The notes: generated by a model not told the origin, from the sequence alone. Counted from the stretch's first letter, positions 1-8,748 are shown. The stretch: DNA of 32,369 nt from JACDCP01 sp050740235 (GCA_050740235.1 JBOIDB010000010.1:1-32369), one strand, 5' to 3'. Program-made: numbers and translations.

Positions 1-98
1 GTTCCATATGCGTCGTTGAGGGGAAAATGGGGACATGCCTGATTTCCGGCCGGAAATCAGGCATGTCCCCATTTTCCCCTCAACGACGCATATGGAAC
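1..98. repeat. Perfect 98-bp palindrome at window start
   Basis: Bases 1-49 are the exact reverse complement of 50-98, with no spacer (centre CCGG at 48-51). The inner part carries GGGGACA flanked by A-rich and T-rich blocks (about 20-79). It resembles the stem-loop repeat at 27736-27813. The outer 18 bases of each arm are not repeat-like: the right one holds the leuS start codon and its next codon, and the left one is its mirror image. This could be a real long hairpin, or an assembly fold-back at a palindromic repeat located at a contig end. The exact mirroring of the leuS 5' end favours the fold-back. Confidence 0.9.
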
Positions 99-2599
99 GG
101 CTGTATAAAGCAGAACGCATCGAGGCCGACGCGCAGCGCTTCTGGGAGGAGCGGCAGAGCTTTGCCGCGCGCGAGACGCCCGGCCGCGAGAAATTCTATT
201 GCCTGAGCATGCTGCCGTACCCGAGCGGCGCGTTGCACATGGGGCACGTGCGCAACTACGCGATCGGCGATGCGATCGCGCGCTATCAACGCATGCTCGG
301 CAGGAACGTCCTGCAGCCTATGGGCTGGGACGCGTTCGGCCTGCCGGCCGAGAACGCCGCCATCAGGAACCAGGTGCCGCCCGCGCAGTGGACCTACGCC
401 AACATCCATCACATGCGCGGCCAGCTCCAGCGCCTGGGCTTCAGCTACGACTGGAGCCGCGAAGTCACGACCTGCAGGCCGGAGTACTACCGCTGGGAGC
501 AGTGGCTGTTCACGAAGCTGTTCGCGAAAGGCCTGGTGTACAAGAAAAGCGCGCTCGTCAACTGGGATCCGGTGGACAAGACGGTGCTCGCCAACGAGCA
601 GGTCATCGACGGGCGCGGCTGGCGATCCGGCGCGCCGGTCGAGCGCCGCGAGATCCCGCAATGGTTCATGCGCATCACCGCCTACGCGGACGAGCTGCTC
701 GACGAGCTCGACCGGCTGGACGGCTGGCCGGATTCGGTCCGCACCATGCAGCGCAACTGGATCGGCCGCTCGGAAGGCCTGGAGATCGAGTTCGACGTGC
801 CAGGCGCCGCCGAGCCGCTGACCGTCTTCACGACGCGGCCCGACACGCTCATGGGCGCAACCTACATGGCCGTGGCCGCCGAGCACCCGCTCGCCGTCGC
901 GGCCGCCGCGAGCGATCCACGGCTGACTGCATTTCTCGAAGAGTGCCGGCGGATGCACATCGCAGAGGCGTCGATGGAGACGATGGAAAAGCGCGGCATG
1001 CCGCTGGGTATAGAGGCGCGCCATCCGCTCACGGGCGAGCCGCTGCCGATCTGGGTCGCCAACTTCGTGCTGATGGCCTACGGCGCAGGCGCGATCATGG
1101 CCGTGCCGGGGCACGACCAGCGCGACTGGGAGTTCGCCCGCAAGCACGGGCTGCCGATCCGCCAGGTTATCGCGCCGGCGGGCGGGGCGGAGATCGATGT
1201 GGACGCAGCCCCGGCGCCGTTGTACGGCGTGCTCGTCAACTCGGGGGAATTCGACGGCCTCACCTCGGCCGAGGCCTTCGACGCCCTGGCCGAGCGCTTC
1301 GAAGCAACCGGGCGCGGCCGCCGCAAGGTGCTTTATCGGCTGCGCGACTGGGGTGTTTCGCGCCAGCGCTACTGGGGTGCGCCGATCCCGATCATAAACT
1401 GTCCGGTTTGCGGGCCGGTGCCCGTGCCGGAAGACGATCTGCCGGTCGTGCTGCCGGAGAATGTGGGCGTCACCGGGGCGGGCTCGCCGCTCGCAGACAT
1501 GCCGGAGTTCGTGAACGTGAGCTGTCCGGCCTGCGGCGGCGCGGCCCGGCGCGAGACGGACACCTTCGACACCTTCGTCGAATCGGCCTGGTACTTCGTC
1601 CGTTATTGCTGCCCGGACAACGCCTCGGCCATGACCGACGCGCGGGCGGATTACTGGATGCCGGTCGACCAGTACGTCGGCGGCGTCGAGCACGCGATCC
1701 TGCACCTGCTGTACGCGCGGTTCTATCAGAAGCTGCTGCGCGACCTCGGGCTCGCCCGTGACGGTGAGCCGTTCACGAGGCTGCTTACGCAGGGCATGGT
1801 GCTCAAGGATGGCATGAAGATGTCCAAGTCGCACGGCAACACCGTCGATCCGCAGGCGCTGATCGAGCGCTACGGCGCCGACACGGTTCGCGTGTTCGCG
1901 CTGTTCGCGGCGCCGCCCGAGCAGTCACTCGAATGGTCGGATGCCGGCGTGGAGGGCGCGCACCGGTTCCTGAAACGCCTGTGGACGTTCGCCGCGCGGC
2001 ACCGCGAGCGCATCGCGCGCGTCAACGCCGTTCGCCAGAGCGGCGAAGCGGTCGACTGGCGGACGCTGCAGGAAAGCGACGCGGGACTCGCCGAGCCGAT
2101 CCACGAGCTCGCGAGCCTCGTCCGCCAGGCAGCCTTCGATTACGAGCGACAGCAGCTCAACACGGTCGTCTCCGCCTGCATGAAGCTGCTCAATCTGCTG
2201 TCCGAAATCGCCGCAAGCGGACGCGGCGGCAACGGCGCGAAACCGACGACCCGCGAGCGGGCGCTCGCAGCGGGTGTAAGCGTGCTGCTGCGCCTGCTCT
2301 CGCCCACGGCGCCGCACATCAGCCACCATCTGTGGCGCGAGCTCGGCTTCGGTGAGGATATCCTCGCGGCGAGCTGGCCGCGCGCGGACGCCGCGGCCCT
2401 GGAGCTCGAGCGCGTCGATCTCGTCGTGCAGGTGAACGGCAAATTGCGGGGCCGTATCCGCGTGGATGCGGACGCGGACTGCGCCTCGATCGAGCGCGCA
2501 GCGCTCGCCGATCCGCATGTGCAGCGCTACGTCGCCGACCGGCCGGTGCGCAAGACCATCCTGGTGCCCGGCAAGCTCGTCAATCTGGTGATCGGATGA
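92..2599 (+). CDS. leuS: Leucyl-tRNA synthetase
   Basis: Charges tRNA-Leu with leucine using ATP, in the cytoplasm (class Ia synthetase). The protein is 835 residues, near the usual ~860. The HIGH motif appears as HMGH at residues 49-52 and KMSKS at 576-580. The CP1 editing domain lies between them, with TTRPDT at 247-252 and GHDQRD at 340-345. Cys pairs of the CPVCG/CPACG type follow, and a C-terminal anticodon-binding and VQVNGKLRG region ends the protein. I start at ATG 92 because homologues begin with a sequence like MERLYKAERIE; an upstream ATG at 35 only adds 19 residues read from the palindrome. No Shine-Dalgarno is visible before 92. The stop overlaps the lptE start (ATGA). Confidence 0.97.
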   Translation: MERLYKAERIEADAQRFWEERQSFAARETPGREKFYCLSMLPYPSGALHMGHVRNYAIGDAIARYQRMLGRNVLQPMGWDAFGLPAENAAIRNQVPPAQWTYANIHHMRGQLQRLGFSYDWSREVTTCRPEYYRWEQWLFTKLFAKGLVYKKSALVNWDPVDKTVLANEQVIDGRGWRSGAPVERREIPQWFMRITAYADELLDELDRLDGWPDSVRTMQRNWIGRSEGLEIEFDVPGAAEPLTVFTTRPDTLMGATYMAVAAEHPLAVAAAASDPRLTAFLEECRRMHIAEASMETMEKRGMPLGIEARHPLTGEPLPIWVANFVLMAYGAGAIMAVPGHDQRDWEFARKHGLPIRQVIAPAGGAEIDVDAAPAPLYGVLVNSGEFDGLTSAEAFDALAERFEATGRGRRKVLYRLRDWGVSRQRYWGAPIPIINCPVCGPVPVPEDDLPVVLPENVGVTGAGSPLADMPEFVNVSCPACGGAARRETDTFDTFVESAWYFVRYCCPDNASAMTDARADYWMPVDQYVGGVEHAILHLLYARFYQKLLRDLGLARDGEPFTRLLTQGMVLKDGMKMSKSHGNTVDPQALIERYGADTVRVFALFAAPPEQSLEWSDAGVEGAHRFLKRLWTFAARHRERIARVNAVRQSGEAVDWRTLQESDAGLAEPIHELASLVRQAAFDYERQQLNTVVSACMKLLNLLSEIAASGRGGNGAKPTTRERALAAGVSVLLRLLSPTAPHISHHLWRELGFGEDILAASWPRADAAALELERVDLVVQVNGKLRGRIRVDADADCASIERAALADPHVQRYVADRPVRKTILVPGKLVNLVIG

Positions 2600-3102
2600 C
2601 CGTGCGGCGTGCCAGCGTCCCGGCACTGGCGCTCATGTCGACCGGCGCGATGGCCATCGCACTGGCTGCCTGCGGATTCCACCTGCAGGGCTCGGCGAAT
2701 CTGCCGGCGGTGGCCGGCGAGCCGTTCATCGAAGCGCCGGACCCTTACTCGGAGTTCTATCGGGCGCTGACCACCACGCTCACGCGCTCGGGCGCGAAGC
2801 CCGTGGAGGACCGCGAAAACGCAAGCATGCTGCTCATCGTGCGTCAGGACGAGACCGGACAACGGGTGCTGTCCGTGTCCGCGCGCAACGTGCCGACCGA
2901 GTACGAAGTCTTCTACACCGTGAGCTTCGAGCTGCGCCGCGGCGAGGAGATCCTCATTCCGCTGCAGAGCATCACGTTGACGCAGGATTACGTTTACGAC
3001 GTGACGGACGTGCTCGCCAAGAGCCTCGAGGAACAAAACCTCCGCGAGGCGCTCGCGCGGGACATCGCGCAGATGATCATCCGCCGGCTCGCGTCGCTTT
3101 GA
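2596..3102 (+). CDS. lptE: LPS-assembly lipoprotein LptE
   Basis: Outer-membrane lipoprotein that plugs the LptD barrel and helps insert lipopolysaccharide into the outer leaflet. The 168-residue product has a signal peptide ending in LAAC (lipid-modified Cys26) followed directly by GFHLQG, the typical start of mature LptE. The rest fits the family fold: alternating strands and a C-terminal helix rich in Ala, Arg and Leu. It overlaps the leuS stop by four bases (ATGA), so translation is probably coupled. leuS-lptE-holA is a common gammaproteobacterial order; here another gene is inserted before holA. Confidence 0.93.
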   Translation: MTVRRASVPALALMSTGAMAIALAACGFHLQGSANLPAVAGEPFIEAPDPYSEFYRALTTTLTRSGAKPVEDRENASMLLIVRQDETGQRVLSVSARNVPTEYEVFYTVSFELRRGEEILIPLQSITLTQDYVYDVTDVLAKSLEEQNLREALARDIAQMIIRRLASL

Positions 3103-4082
3103 ATCGCAAGGTGCGTGATTCTCGGTGCTCTCGCGTTGCGATATTTCGTTTCCTGCTGCTGATCGCGGTCCAGACGACCGCCGCATGCACGCCGCTCGCG
3201 TTCGGTGTGTTGAACCTGCCGGCGCGCTTCGGCGATTACACGCTCGTCACGGACCTGGCATACGCGGAGGGCTCTCGCCGCAAGCTCGACATTTATTCGC
3301 CGGAAGACGTCCGGTCGCCACGGCCGGTGATAGTTTTCTTCTACGGCGGACGCTGGCAATCGGGGTCGAAAGGCAATTTCCGTTTCGTGGCCGACGCGAT
3401 GACCGCGCTCGGCTACATCGTGGTCATCCCCGACTATCGCCTGTACCCGCAAGTGAGGTTTCCGGCATTCGTCGACGATGCGGCCAGGGTCGTGGCATGG
3501 ACGCATGCGAACATCGACGCTTACGGCGGCGATCCGGGCCGGCTGTTCGTCATGGGCCACTCCGCTGGTGCGCATCTGGCCGCCATGGTGTCGCTCGACG
3601 AGAACTATCGGCTGCGCGCCGGTGGCGTCCCTGGTTGCATCGCGGGGATGATCGGCTTGGCCGGACCCTACGACTTCCTTCCCCTCGAGGACGCCGATCT
3701 GAGGGAGATTTTCGGCCCGGAAGTGCGCTACCCGTTATCGCAGCCGATCAACTATGTAAACGCCGGGCAGCCGCCGCTGCTGCTGCTGCACGGGGCCGAC
3801 GATGCGATTGTTGCGGTCAGGAACAGCCTCAATCTGGCTGCCGCATCGCGCGAGGAAGGCGCTGAAGCCGAGTCCAGGGTCTACGAGGGCATCGGGCACG
3901 TCGGCATACTGATCGCGCTGTCGCGGCCGTTTCGCGGGCGCGCACCGGTCGTGGCGGACGTCCATGCGTTCATACGCGGTGTGCTTGCGCGTAAGGCGCA
4001 GCAGGGACGCCGGCCGGCGGCACATTCCCCGCCGCGGACTCTGCAAGGCGGTCGCCTCACGATAGCCGGTGCGGCGGGCTGA
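3099..4082 (+). CDS. Lipoprotein alpha/beta hydrolase (BD-FAE-like esterase)
   Basis: Predicted serine hydrolase of the alpha/beta fold, carboxylesterase type; substrate unknown. The 327 residues show a hydrophobic signal segment (13-29) ending in TAAC (Cys30), so it is probably anchored in a membrane facing the periplasm. The nucleophile elbow is GHSAG (Ser155), the acid is probably Asp235 in HGADD and the histidine His267 in GIGH. The oxyanion region reads FYGGRW where related enzymes often have HGGGW. The start is TTG 3099, overlapping the lptE stop by four bases (TTGA). It sits between lptE and holA, which are usually adjacent, so it looks like an insertion into this operon. The last ~35 residues are basic and low-complexity. 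Confidence 0.8.
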   Translation: MNRKVRDSRCSRVAIFRFLLLIAVQTTAACTPLAFGVLNLPARFGDYTLVTDLAYAEGSRRKLDIYSPEDVRSPRPVIVFFYGGRWQSGSKGNFRFVADAMTALGYIVVIPDYRLYPQVRFPAFVDDAARVVAWTHANIDAYGGDPGRLFVMGHSAGAHLAAMVSLDENYRLRAGGVPGCIAGMIGLAGPYDFLPLEDADLREIFGPEVRYPLSQPINYVNAGQPPLLLLHGADDAIVAVRNSLNLAAASREEGAEAESRVYEGIGHVGILIALSRPFRGRAPVVADVHAFIRGVLARKAQQGRRPAAHSPPRTLQGGRLTIAGAAG

Positions 4083-4117
4083 CGGTATGATAGACGCAGG
4101 CCCACCCAGTATTCTTA

Positions 4118-5131
4118 GTGAAGCTCAGCCCCGACAAACTCCCCGCCCGGCTCTCCCGCTCGCTCGCGCCTGTCTATCTGGTCTCCGGTGACGAACCTCT
4201 GCTGGTCGGGGAGGCTTGCGACGCCATCCGTGCGGCCGCGCGTGTCGCGGGTTTCACCGAGCGGACCGTCCATGTGGCCGAGCGCGGCTTCGACTGGGCG
4301 GCGCTGGAGAGCTCCAGCGCCAACCTGTCCCTGTTCGCCGAGAAGCGCATCCTCGAGATACGCCTGCCGACGGGCAAGCCCGGCACCGCCGGCGGCGCGG
4401 CGCTCGCGGAGCTGGCGGAGTTGCGCCCGCCGGACACGCTGTTGCTCGTTGTGACGCCGAAGCTCGACTCGCGCACGCCGGTCTGGGCGAAGCGCCTCGA
4501 CGCAGCGGGGGTCGCCGTGCAGGTCTGGCCTGTGGATGCGCCCCGCCTGCCGCGGTGGATCGACGCGCGCATGCGCTCGCACGGGCTGCAACCGGAACGC
4601 GAAGCCGTGGCGCTGCTGGCCGAGCGGGTCGAGGGCAACTTGCTCGCGGCGAGCCAGGAAATCGAAAAACTGCTGCTGCTCGCGGGCCCGGGACCCGTGG
4701 ACGTGGAGACCGTGCGCCGCGCCGTCGCCGACAGCGCGCGTTTCGACGTCTATCAACTCGGCGACGCGGCGCTGGCGGGCGAGCCCGCTCGCGCGTTGCG
4801 GATCCTCGACGGCCTGCGCGCCGAAGGCGTCGAGCCGCCCCTCGTGCTGTGGGCGCTGGCGAGGGAACTGCGCTCGCTGGCGACGGCCGCCTGCCAGATG
4901 CGCGCCGGCCGCACGGCCGATCAGGCGCTCGCTGCCGCGCGCGTATGGCCGAGGCGCCAGGGGCTGGTGCGACAGGCGCTCGCGAGGCACGACGCGGACT
5001 CCGCCTGCGCGCTCGTCGAATCGGCAGCCCGCGCGGATCGCGTGGTCAAGGGCAACCTGCCGGGCAAACCCTGGCCGCGTCTGTCGGGGCTCGTCGCTGC
5101 GCTGGCCGGCCCGTCCGCTGCCGGAAGCTGA
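4118..5131 (+). CDS. holA: DNA polymerase III subunit delta
   Basis: Delta subunit of the clamp loader; it opens the beta clamp during loading on DNA. The 337 residues match the usual ~340. The N-terminus reads PVYLVSGDEPLL, the family's degenerate nucleotide-fold start, followed by FAEKRILEIRLP and a C-terminal collar-like helical region. The start is GTG 4118, with no clear ribosome binding site in front. The 35-bp gap after the hydrolase gene contains a TATGAT (4086-4091) but no convincing -35. nadD follows after 15 bp, the standard holA-nadD order. Confidence 0.93.
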   Translation: MKLSPDKLPARLSRSLAPVYLVSGDEPLLVGEACDAIRAAARVAGFTERTVHVAERGFDWAALESSSANLSLFAEKRILEIRLPTGKPGTAGGAALAELAELRPPDTLLLVVTPKLDSRTPVWAKRLDAAGVAVQVWPVDAPRLPRWIDARMRSHGLQPEREAVALLAERVEGNLLAASQEIEKLLLLAGPGPVDVETVRRAVADSARFDVYQLGDAALAGEPARALRILDGLRAEGVEPPLVLWALARELRSLATAACQMRAGRTADQALAAARVWPRRQGLVRQALARHDADSACALVESAARADRVVKGNLPGKPWPRLSGLVAALAGPSAAGS

Positions 5132-5146
5132 GGCGGAGCGCTTCGA

Positions 5147-5827
5147 TTGAATCCGATCGGCGTCTTCGGCGGCACGTTCGATCCGATCCACTACGGCCAT
5201 TTGCGCACCGCCTTCGAGCTGCTGCAGGCCCTGCGGCTGGTCGAGGTGCATTTCATGCCCTGCGGGCAGCCGCCGCACCGGGTCACACCGCTGGCCGATG
5301 CGGAGCTCAGGCTCGCGATGGTGAAGGCGGCGACCGAAGGACAGCACGGCTTCATCGTCGACGATCGCGAAATCCGGCGCGACGGGCCCTCGTATTCCGT
5401 CGATACGCTCATTCAGCTCCGTGCCGAATACGCTCATCGCTCGCTCTGCCTGATCGTCGGCATGGATGCGTTCCTCGGGCTGCCGAAGTGGTACCAGTGG
5501 CGTGAAATCCTGCAGCTTGCCCACGTCGTCGTCGCGCACCGGCCGGGCTGGAGCGCGCCGGACATGGGGCCGCTCGGCGAGCTGCTCGTCGACCGCGGCA
5601 CCGGCCGCGTGGGCGACCTGCACGAGTCGCGGTCCGGGCGCATCTTCATCCAGACGGTGACGCCGCTCGAGATCTCCTCGACGGGCTTGCGCGACATGAT
5701 TCGCGCGGGCGGCGACCCGCGCTATCTGATGCCCGATCCGGTATGCAGGATCATCGAGACGTCGGGCTGCTATCGAAACGAAACTGGCGCCGGAAGTCCC
5801 GGCGCGGAGGGCATAGATGACAGATAA
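5147..5827 (+). CDS. nadD: Nicotinate-nucleotide adenylyltransferase
   Basis: Transfers AMP from ATP to nicotinate mononucleotide, giving deamido-NAD in NAD synthesis. The 226-residue protein opens with GVFGGTFDPIHYGH, which holds the nucleotidyltransferase HxGH signature (His15, His18). It carries the second signature SSTGLR near residues 177-182. Length is typical. The start is TTG 5147, preceded by a purine-rich GGCGGAG. The end overlaps the rsfS start by 11 bases. The holA-nadD-rsfS-rlmH block is a conserved proteobacterial arrangement. Confidence 0.95.
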   Translation: MNPIGVFGGTFDPIHYGHLRTAFELLQALRLVEVHFMPCGQPPHRVTPLADAELRLAMVKAATEGQHGFIVDDREIRRDGPSYSVDTLIQLRAEYAHRSLCLIVGMDAFLGLPKWYQWREILQLAHVVVAHRPGWSAPDMGPLGELLVDRGTGRVGDLHESRSGRIFIQTVTPLEISSTGLRDMIRAGGDPRYLMPDPVCRIIETSGCYRNETGAGSPGAEGIDDR

Positions 5828-6170
5828 AGTTCTCAAGGACGAGGTGGTCATGGCGCTCGAGGACCTCAAGGCCCTCGACATCCGCGTGCTGGACGTGCGC
5901 GGGCTCACGACCATTACCGACACCATGATCATCGCGAGCGGCACCTCCGACCGCCACGTCAAGGCGCTCGCCGATCGCGTCACCGAAAGCGCGAAGGCCG
6001 CCGGTCAGAAGCCGCTCGGCGTCGAAGGGGAGCGCGAGGGCGAATGGGTGCTGGTCGATCTCGGCGACGTGGTCGTGCATGTCATGCGCCCGCGCACGCG
6101 CGATTTCTATCAGCTCGAAAAACTCTGGGACATGCGTGAGGACCAGAGCGCCGCGCGGTTCGAGTCCTGA
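5817..6170 (+). CDS. rsfS: Ribosomal silencing factor RsfS
   Basis: Binds ribosomal protein uL14 and blocks joining of the 30S and 50S subunits, lowering translation in stationary phase or starvation. The 117 residues include DTMIIASGTSDRHVKALAD and a C-terminal VVVHVMRPRTRDFYQLEKLW, both diagnostic of the family. The start ATG 5817 has a GGAGG seven bases upstream, inside the end of nadD, so expression is probably coupled to nadD. Confidence 0.95.
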   Translation: MTDKVLKDEVVMALEDLKALDIRVLDVRGLTTITDTMIIASGTSDRHVKALADRVTESAKAAGQKPLGVEGEREGEWVLVDLGDVVVHVMRPRTRDFYQLEKLWDMREDQSAARFES

Positions 6171-6182
6171 GCGAGTCCTCCC

Positions 6183-6650
6183 ATGCGCATTCGTCTCATC
6201 GCTGCGGGCACGCGCATGCCGGCGTGGGTCGGCGAAGGTTTTCGTGATTACGCCCGGCGCCTGCCGCGCGAGCTGTCTCTCGAGTTGAGCGAAATTCGCC
6301 TCGGGCGCCGCACGAAAGGCAGCGATGCCTCGCGGGCTCGCGCCGACGAGGGCGACCGCATGCTGGCCGACGCCGGCGCCGCGCGCATCGTCGCGCTCGA
6401 CGCGGGCGGACGCCTGTTCGATACCGACGGCTTCTCCGCCGAGCTAGACCGCTGGCGGCAGGGCGGCCGCGACGTGGCGCTGCTGCTGGGCGGACCCGAC
6501 GGGCTCTCGCCCGAATGCCTCGATCGCGCCGAGCTCAAGTGGTCGCTGTCGCCGTTGACCCTGCCGCACGCGCTGGTGCGCATCGTCGTTGCCGAGCAGA
6601 TGTATCGCGCGGCCAGCATCTTGCATGGCCATCCGTATCATCGCGCCTGA
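6183..6650 (+). CDS. rlmH: 23S rRNA (pseudouridine1915-N3)-methyltransferase
   Basis: SPOUT-class enzyme that methylates pseudouridine 1915 in helix 69 of 23S rRNA on the assembled ribosome, using S-adenosylmethionine. The 155-residue length is exact for the family. The knot region shows LLLGGPDGL (residues 101-108) and SLSPLTLPH (121-129), and the C-terminus has HPYHR. It follows rsfS by 12 bp. In many gammaproteobacteria rlmH is followed by mrdA/rodA; here maf follows after 6 bp. Confidence 0.95.
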   Translation: MRIRLIAAGTRMPAWVGEGFRDYARRLPRELSLELSEIRLGRRTKGSDASRARADEGDRMLADAGAARIVALDAGGRLFDTDGFSAELDRWRQGGRDVALLLGGPDGLSPECLDRAELKWSLSPLTLPHALVRIVVAEQMYRAASILHGHPYHRA

Positions 6651-6656
6651 AGCGAA

Positions 6657-7268
6657 ATGCCGGCCGTGAACCAGGACTTCATCTATCTCGCCTCGGCCTC
6701 GGCGCGGCGCCGTGAGCTGCTCGATCAGATCGGCATCCGCTATCACACCCATCCGGTGCAGATCGACGAAAGCCGCCGCGCGGACGAGCCACCCGCGGAT
6801 TACGTGCGCCGCCTCGCGCTCGACAAGGCTCGGGCGGCCTGGTGGGCGGTAGCCGCGAGGGGGCCGCGCCCGGTGCTGGCGGCCGATACCGCGGTCGTGC
6901 TCGATGGCGAGGTGTTCGGACAACCGCGCGACCGCGCTCATGCGCTCGCCATGCTCGAGCGTCTGTCCGGACGCACGCACGAAGTGCTCACGGCGGTCGC
7001 CGTCAAGCTCGGCGCGCAGGAGGACAGCGTGCTCTCGCGAAGCCTCGTGAGCTTCCGTGAGCTGGACGCCGCGGAGCGCGAAGCCTACTGGCGCTCCGGC
7101 GAGCCGGTCGGCAAGGCGGGCGCCTACGCCGTTCAGGGCCGCGCTGCGATTTTCATTTCGGCGCTCAACGGCAGCTATTCGGGCGTCATGGGTCTGCCGC
7201 TGTTCGAAACCGCCCGGCTGCTGGAAGGGGTCGGTTACGCGACTCGCGCGGCGCGGTTCCGCACCTGA
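6657..7268 (+). CDS. maf: Maf-family nucleoside triphosphate pyrophosphatase
   Basis: Hydrolyses non-canonical or surplus nucleoside triphosphates to monophosphates (a house-cleaning enzyme); YhdE-type members act on dTTP/UTP. The 203 residues include the N-terminal substrate loop LASASARRRELL, then VLAADTAVVLDGEVFGQP, SGRTHEVLTAVAV and the C-terminal YSGVMGLPLFET. In E. coli the same gene precedes rng (cafA) and yhdP, as here. The exact substrate class (YhdE or YceF type) is inferred from the neighbourhood. Confidence 0.93.
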   Translation: MPAVNQDFIYLASASARRRELLDQIGIRYHTHPVQIDESRRADEPPADYVRRLALDKARAAWWAVAARGPRPVLAADTAVVLDGEVFGQPRDRAHALAMLERLSGRTHEVLTAVAVKLGAQEDSVLSRSLVSFRELDAAEREAYWRSGEPVGKAGAYAVQGRAAIFISALNGSYSGVMGLPLFETARLLEGVGYATRAARFRT

Positions 7269-7278
7269 AGCAGACCCC

Positions 7279-8748
7279 ATGCGCGAGGAAATCCTGATCA
7301 ACGTGACACCGCGCGAAACGCGGGCGGCCGTCGTCGAGAACGGCGTGCTGCTGGAGGTGCTCATCGAGCGCGCCAGCCGGCGCGGGCTGATCAGCAATAT
7401 CTACAAGGGCCGCGTGTCGCGCGTGCTGCCGGGCATGCAGGCGGCGTTCATCGACATCGGCCTCGAGCGCACGGCCTTCCTGCATGCCTCCGACATCGCG
7501 CGCCCGAGCCCCGACGCCAACGGCTTCGAGCCGCCCAGCCCGCCGGATATCCAGGCGCTCGTGCACGAAGGCGGCGATATCCTGGTGCAGGTGCTGAAGG
7601 ATCCGCTCGGCACCAAGGGCGCGCGGCTGACCACTGCGATCACCATCCCGTCGCGATTTCTCGTGTACATGCCGCAGGGCCGCGGGCTCGGCCTCTCGGC
7701 GCGCATCGAGGACGAGGCGGAGCGCGAACGGCTGCGGGCGATCATGGAAGTGTTCATCGGCGATTCAGCAGACGGCGGCTACATTGTGCGCACGGCCGCC
7801 GAAGGTGCGAGCCTCGATGCGCTGCGCGCCGACATGCTGTTCCTGCGCAAGCTCTGGGAAGTCGTCCGCGAGACTGCCGGGCGGGCGGCGCCGGCGAGCC
7901 TGGTGCACGAGGATCTGCCCCTGCCGCTGCGGGTGCTGCGCGACCTTCTCGGCCAGGACATGGAGCAGGTGCGGGTCGATTCCGCCGTTACCTTCGAGCG
8001 AATGCAGGGATTCGCGCAGATGTTTCTGCCCGATCTCGTGCCGAAGATCGAGCGCTACAGCGGGCCGCGGCCCATCTTCGACCTGTACGGCATCGAGGAC
8101 GAGATACACCGGGCGCTCGAGGGCACGGTGCAGCTCAAGTCCGGCGGCTACCTGATCATCGACCAGACGGAGGCCATGACCACGATCGACGTCAACACCG
8201 GCGGCTATGTCGGGCGGCGCAATCTCGAGGAGACCCTGTTCAAGACCAACCTCGAGGCGGCCGTCGCAATCGCGCGCCAGCTCCGCCTGCGCAACCTGGG
8301 CGGCATCATCATCGTCGACTTCATCGACATGGAGGAGCCGGCGCATCGTCACCAGGTTCTGCAGGCGCTCGAGAAGAGCCTGTCCGCGGATCATGCGCGC
8401 AACCACATCTCCGAGGTGTCGGCGCTCGGCCTCGTCGAGATGACGCGCAAGAGGGTGCGCGAAAGCCTGGAACACATTCTGTGCGGCCCGTGTCCAACCT
8501 GTGGCGGGCGCGGCTCGGTGCGCTCACCCGAAACCGTCTGCTACGACATCTTCCGCGATATCCTGCGGCAGTCCCGGCAGTTCGATTTCGAGGAGCTGCT
8601 GGTCATCGCGCACCAGCAGGTCATCGATCTCCTGCTGGACGAGGAGTCCACCGGTCTGGCGGAACTCGAGGAGGCGACCGGCAAGCCGATCCGGTTGCAG
8701 ACCGAGGCGCTGTATACCCCCGACCAATACGACGTGGTGCTGATGTGA
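7279..8748 (+). CDS. rng: Ribonuclease G
   Basis: Endoribonuclease that matures the 5' end of 16S rRNA and cleaves some mRNAs. The 489 residues equal the E. coli RNase G length, and the long RNase E C-terminal scaffold is absent. An S1 RNA-binding domain comes first (about 35-125). The catalytic Asp304 lies in TTIDVNTGG and Asp347 in IIIVDFIDM. The zinc-link cysteines are 402, 405 and 408 (CGPCPTCGG). The frame is open further upstream, but homologues begin at MREEILINVTP, ATG 7279. The stop overlaps the yhdP start (GTGA). Confidence 0.96.
   Translation: MREEILINVTPRETRAAVVENGVLLEVLIERASRRGLISNIYKGRVSRVLPGMQAAFIDIGLERTAFLHASDIARPSPDANGFEPPSPPDIQALVHEGGDILVQVLKDPLGTKGARLTTAITIPSRFLVYMPQGRGLGLSARIEDEAERERLRAIMEVFIGDSADGGYIVRTAAEGASLDALRADMLFLRKLWEVVRETAGRAAPASLVHEDLPLPLRVLRDLLGQDMEQVRVDSAVTFERMQGFAQMFLPDLVPKIERYSGPRPIFDLYGIEDEIHRALEGTVQLKSGGYLIIDQTEAMTTIDVNTGGYVGRRNLEETLFKTNLEAAVAIARQLRLRNLGGIIIVDFIDMEEPAHRHQVLQALEKSLSADHARNHISEVSALGLVEMTRKRVRESLEHILCGPCPTCGGRGSVRSPETVCYDIFRDILRQSRQFDFEELLVIAHQQVIDLLLDEESTGLAELEEATGKPIRLQTEALYTPDQYDVVLM

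Noticed and set aside
35..91. Upstream ATG extending leuS by 19 residues
   Set aside because: These codons lie wholly in the palindrome, have no family similarity and may be an assembly artefact; homologues start at ATG 92.
4086..4091. TATGAT before holA as a separate promoter
   Set aside because: No -35 within 15-19 bp, and the gene is embedded in a same-strand run.
4115..5983. Long minus-strand open frame opposite holA-nadD
   Set aside because: Shadow of two clear plus-strand genes; Arg-rich low-complexity translation.
8481..8744. 88-codon N-terminal extension of yhdP
   Set aside because: It lies inside rng in another frame, is Arg/Pro-rich, and would place the membrane anchor internally; GTG 8745 gives the expected start.
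7279..8748. RNase E instead of RNase G
   Set aside because: The protein ends at 489 residues with no C-terminal degradosome scaffold and lies in the maf-rng-yhdP order.
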